8,069 bases of DNA, taken from contig JARGGE010000112.1 in the NCBI GenBank assembly GCA_029210865.1, positions 1-8,069 of the forward strand, given 5' to 3'. Position 1 is the first letter of the stretch, and each line of letters starts with the position of its first letter. Of this stretch, positions 5,779 to 8,069 are shown one piece after another. The DNA is from Trueperaceae bacterium. GTDB taxonomy: Bacteria > Deinococcota > Deinococci > Deinococcales > Trueperaceae. A model generated the notes under the pieces. It saw nothing but the letters and a program-made list of their open reading frames with translations. It made no database searches and was not told the origin of the DNA. The translations under genes were made by a program, and so were the position numbers.

Positions 5779-7411
5779 CGAAGCGCCCCGGCGTCGCCCC
5801 GGTGTGGGCGCCGTCCTCGAGCACGCGCACGCCGTTCACCCACACGTCGCGCACCCCGACCGACAGCTGGTGCGGGTCCTCGAAGGTCGCGCGGTCGCCG
5901 ATCGTCTCGGGGTCGAACACGACCACGTCGGCGTGGAAGCCCTCGCGCAGCTGACCGCGATCGCGCAGCGACAGCCGGTCGGCCACCGCCGACGTCATCT
6001 TGCGGACCGCGTCCTCGAGCGTGATCAGCCGCTCCTCGCGCACGTAGGTGCGCAGCACGCGCGGGTACGTGCCGTACCCGCGGGGGTGCACGGGGCCGTT
6101 CGCCTTGGCCCACGCCGGGTCGAAGCCGCCGGCGTCGGTGGCGAACTTGATCCAGGGCTGCTGCACCTGCAGGCGCAGGTTCGCCTCGTCCATCGAGAAG
6201 AAGATCGTGCCGATGCGCTGCCCCTCGGCGACGAGCAGGTCGAGGGTCGCCTCGATCCAGTCCTGACCGCGCAGCGCGGCGATCTCGTCGAGGCGCAGCC
6301 CCACGTAGGCCTGGTGCTCGGGCAGCCGGAAGCCGACCGGCATGATGCCGTGCGGCCCGCCGCGCGTCTCGAGGCCGAGCCCGTCGGCGCCGAGCACGTC
6401 GCCAGGCTCACCGCGACCCTCGAGCGTCGCCCGCACCCGGGCGCGCACGCCCGGGTCGCGCAGGTTCTCGTAGAGCCGGCCCCCCTCTGCCGTCCACGTG
6501 GGGAGGATGGCGGTGAGGCCGGTCCCCGAGGCGGCGTAGGGGTACATGTCGGCGGTGACGTCCTGGCCGTCGGCGCGGGCGCGGTGGATCCGCTCGATCA
6601 CCGACGGCATCCGGTACCAGGCGTCCGGATGCGCCGCTTTGAGGTGGTAGACCTCCACCGGCACACCGGCGTCGCGACCGATCCGGAGCGCCTCCTCGAG
6701 CGCCTCGAAGATGCCGGTCGACTCGCTGCGCAGGTGCGTGACGTACACGCCACCGTAGGGCGCCATGGCGCGACAGACGTCGATCAGCTCCTCGGTGCCG
6801 GCGTACGCGTCGGGCGGGTAGATGAGCGCGTAGGAGGCGCCGAAGGCACCGTCCTCCATCGCTTCGGCCAGCACCTGGCGCATCGCGGCGAGCTCCTCGG
6901 GCGAGGACGGCCCCATGTCCATGCCGCGCGCGGTGGTCCTCAGCGTCCCGCCCCCCAGGAACGAACCGACGTTGGGCGAGACGCCGTGGTCCTCCATCGC
7001 CCGCAGCCAGTCGCCGAAGCGGGTCCAGGTGGCCGCGCGCTCGCCCCAGACGGGGTCGAGGCGGTGCTCGAAGAGCGACCCCGCGAGCGGTTCGGTGTGC
7101 CGACCCACCACCGGCGACGGCGTCCAGGCCTCCCCCATCACCTCTGTGGTCACCCCTTGAGTGATCTTCGACAGGCAGCGGCCGTCGATCATGAGCGGCA
7201 GGATCGCGTGGCTCTGGATGTCGATGAAACCGGGCGCGACCACGTGCCCGGTCGCGTCGACCACGCTCCGCGCGTGCGCCGGGTCGAGGCGCCCGGGGTG
7301 CGCGATCGCGGCGATCCGGTCGCCGACCAGGGCGACGTCGGCGTGGACCCAGGGGTTGCCGGTGCCGTCGACGACGCGGCCGTGGCGGATCAGGGTGTCG
7401 TAGTGGGGCAT
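5759..7411 (-). CDS. N-acyl-D-amino-acid deacylase-like amidohydrolase
   Basis: A 550-residue amidohydrolase-superfamily enzyme of the D-aminoacylase group, predicted cytoplasmic. The N-terminus (YDTLIRHGRVVDGTGNP, then VVDATGHVVAPGFID) and C-terminal sandwich (GFHADVVVFDPETI, VWVNGVRVLEDG) are typical. Candidate metal and active-site residues are H68, H226 (VTHLR), H256 (VYHLK) and D426 (ATDAGG). Two expected features are altered: the usual HxH after the first strand is Q66-S-H68, and the cysteine ligand region (GNCG in classical enzymes) reads GEAW (93-96) within QGVTTEVMGE. Substrate is therefore uncertain; N-acyl-D-amino acids or another cyclic or acyl amide are possible. ATG 7411 is chosen because MPHYDTL matches the family start; no Shine-Dalgarno is evident. 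It may be co-transcribed with the upstream ADP-ribosylglycohydrolase-like gene, 91 bases away. Confidence 0.88.
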   Translation of the reverse strand: MPHYDTLIRHGRVVDGTGNPWVHADVALVGDRIAAIAHPGRLDPAHARSVVDATGHVVAPGFIDIQSHAILPLMIDGRCLSKITQGVTTEVMGEAWTPSPVVGRHTEPLAGSLFEHRLDPVWGERAATWTRFGDWLRAMEDHGVSPNVGSFLGGGTLRTTARGMDMGPSSPEELAAMRQVLAEAMEDGAFGASYALIYPPDAYAGTEELIDVCRAMAPYGGVYVTHLRSESTGIFEALEEALRIGRDAGVPVEVYHLKAAHPDAWYRMPSVIERIHRARADGQDVTADMYPYAASGTGLTAILPTWTAEGGRLYENLRDPGVRARVRATLEGRGEPGDVLGADGLGLETRGGPHGIMPVGFRLPEHQAYVGLRLDEIAALRGQDWIEATLDLLVAEGQRIGTIFFSMDEANLRLQVQQPWIKFATDAGGFDPAWAKANGPVHPRGYGTYPRVLRTYVREERLITLEDAVRKMTSAVADRLSLRDRGQLREGFHADVVVFDPETIGDRATFEDPHQLSVGVRDVWVNGVRVLEDGAHTGATPGRFVKGPGA

Positions 7412-7502
7412 GCGCCAGCATGGCACGGGCCGCCGGCGTCCGCGGGCGGTCGACGGGTGCGCCGTGGCGCCCTCAGCGCTCGCGGCTCGGCGCCGGCGCC
7501 CG
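7412..7502. other. Short spacer between the two minus-strand genes
   Basis: These 91 bases contain a perfect 12-bp palindrome, GGCGCCGGCGCC (7489-7500), immediately after the stop of the ADP-ribosylglycohydrolase-like gene. There is no obvious T-run, promoter or Shine-Dalgarno for the amidohydrolase. Co-transcription of the two genes is plausible but not shown. Confidence 0.4.
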
Positions 7503-8069
7503 CTACCAGGTGCGCCACGGGTGGTCCACCCGGGCCGGGCCGGCGGCTGGCCCGTCGCCCAAGCGGTCGGCGATCGCCACCAGCTCGACCCCCCAAGCGA
7601 CCTGCGCGCGCCAGCGCGTCGGGATGGCGCGCAGGCCCTCGCGCGCCCCGACCAGCAGGCCGACGAGCGCGCCGAGCGCCGCGTCGGCTCCGGGGTCGGC
7701 CGCCACGCTCCGGAGCGCGTCCTCGTAGCTCGCGGCGCCGTCGGCGATCCTCCGGGCGGTCGCCAGGAGGGGGTCCTGCGTGCACGGCGCACGCGCGCTC
7801 GCGTCGCCGCCAGCCACGACGGCGACGACCAGCCGCGTCAGCTCGTGGGCGGTCGCGACGACGGCCGGACCCGCCGCCGCCAGCGCCGCCGCGACCGCCG
7901 CCTCGGCCGCCGCCGGCTCGCGTCGCAGGTACAGGCCGATCGGCACCGCCACCGCAAGCGCCTCCTCGGCGTCGCGCCGAGGTGCGCCCGCGTCGACCGG
8001 CGCCACCCCCCACGCCCCCAGCCAGGCGCGGGTGGCGGGCGCCACCGGCAGCGCGTGGCCGAGCGGACC
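7503..8069 (-). CDS. ADP-ribosylglycohydrolase-like protein, C-terminal part
   Basis: 188 C-terminal residues are visible; the frame is open to the right edge, so the N-terminal half, including the first metal-site motif, is missing from the window. The segment SYEDALRSVAAD...GALVGLLVGAREGLRAIPTRW matches the C-terminal signature of the DraG/ARH family, which removes ADP-ribose from proteins or small molecules using two Mg ions. However, the usual GGD-x-D-S/T-type metal motif before it reads PGADAALG, so one or both metal-binding aspartates seem absent. An internal GTG at 8045 is unlikely to be the true start because GPLGHALPVAP upstream is in frame and resembles family sequence. The protein may be an inactive or repurposed homologue. 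Family call moderate to good. Confidence 0.7.
   Translation of the reverse strand, partial: GPLGHALPVAPATRAWLGAWGVAPVDAGAPRRDAEEALAVAVPIGLYLRREPAAAEAAVAAALAAAGPAVVATAHELTRLVVAVVAGGDASARAPCTQDPLLATARRIADGAASYEDALRSVAADPGADAALGALVGLLVGAREGLRAIPTRWRAQVAWGVELVAIADRLGDGPAAGPARVDHPWRTW

Noticed and set aside
5759..7792. Extending the amidohydrolase N-terminus to 7792
   Set aside because: The extra 127 residues overlap the upstream gene and are Arg/Pro-rich; family similarity starts at MPHYDTL (7411).
7390..8013. A 207-codon minus-strand open frame over the ADP-ribosylglycohydrolase-like gene
   Set aside because: Gly/Arg-rich shadow; the other frame carries the AIPTRW signature and a plausible protein composition.
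1..8069. CRISPR arrays, tRNA or rRNA genes, insertion sequences, prophage genes
   Set aside because: No regularly spaced repeats, cloverleaf-like sequence, transposase motifs or terminal inverted repeats were seen anywhere in the window.

Overview
The window is GC-rich (roughly 70% by eye) bacterial DNA with five tightly packed protein-coding loci and no RNA genes, insertion sequences or CRISPR arrays that I can see. The lineage cannot be fixed from sequence alone. A high-GC bacterium with c-type cytochrome maturation is certain. A deep-branching group such as Deinococcota (Trueperaceae-like) or Chloroflexota is my guess from gene content, with low confidence.

Layout. Positions 1-322 (minus) hold the N-terminal end of a major facilitator superfamily transporter that runs off the left edge. 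A 316-base divergent intergenic region (323-638) separates it from a plus-strand secreted decaheme c-type cytochrome (639-2885). The cytochrome is an internal tandem duplication of a pentaheme module. Its upstream region carries an extended -10 motif, four 11-bp-phased CTC-type repeats, a 5' hairpin and a strong Shine-Dalgarno sequence. A near-perfect 16-bp terminator hairpin follows it. Next, also on plus, is a compact feoA-feoB-feoC ferrous iron uptake operon (3019-5778) with overlapping genes. Its small feoC is easy to miss because it sits inside a longer spurious frame.

The right-hand part is on the minus strand. A D-aminoacylase-like amidohydrolase (5759-7411) overlaps the 3' end of feoC tail to tail by 20 bp. 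Upstream of it, running in from the right edge, is the C-terminal part of an ADP-ribosylglycohydrolase-like protein (7503-8069) whose metal-binding motif looks degenerate.

How they may work together. The most interesting pairing is a secreted ten-heme cytochrome next to a complete Fe(II) importer. A plausible but unproven reading is that the cytochrome delivers electrons to extracytoplasmic acceptors, possibly Fe(III), and FeoABC takes up the Fe(II) made available. The terminator between them argues for separate transcription, so any link would be regulatory or functional rather than co-transcriptional. The transporter, amidohydrolase and ADP-ribosylglycohydrolase-like genes look like ordinary neighbours. 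The last two show unusual active-site residues that deserve checking.
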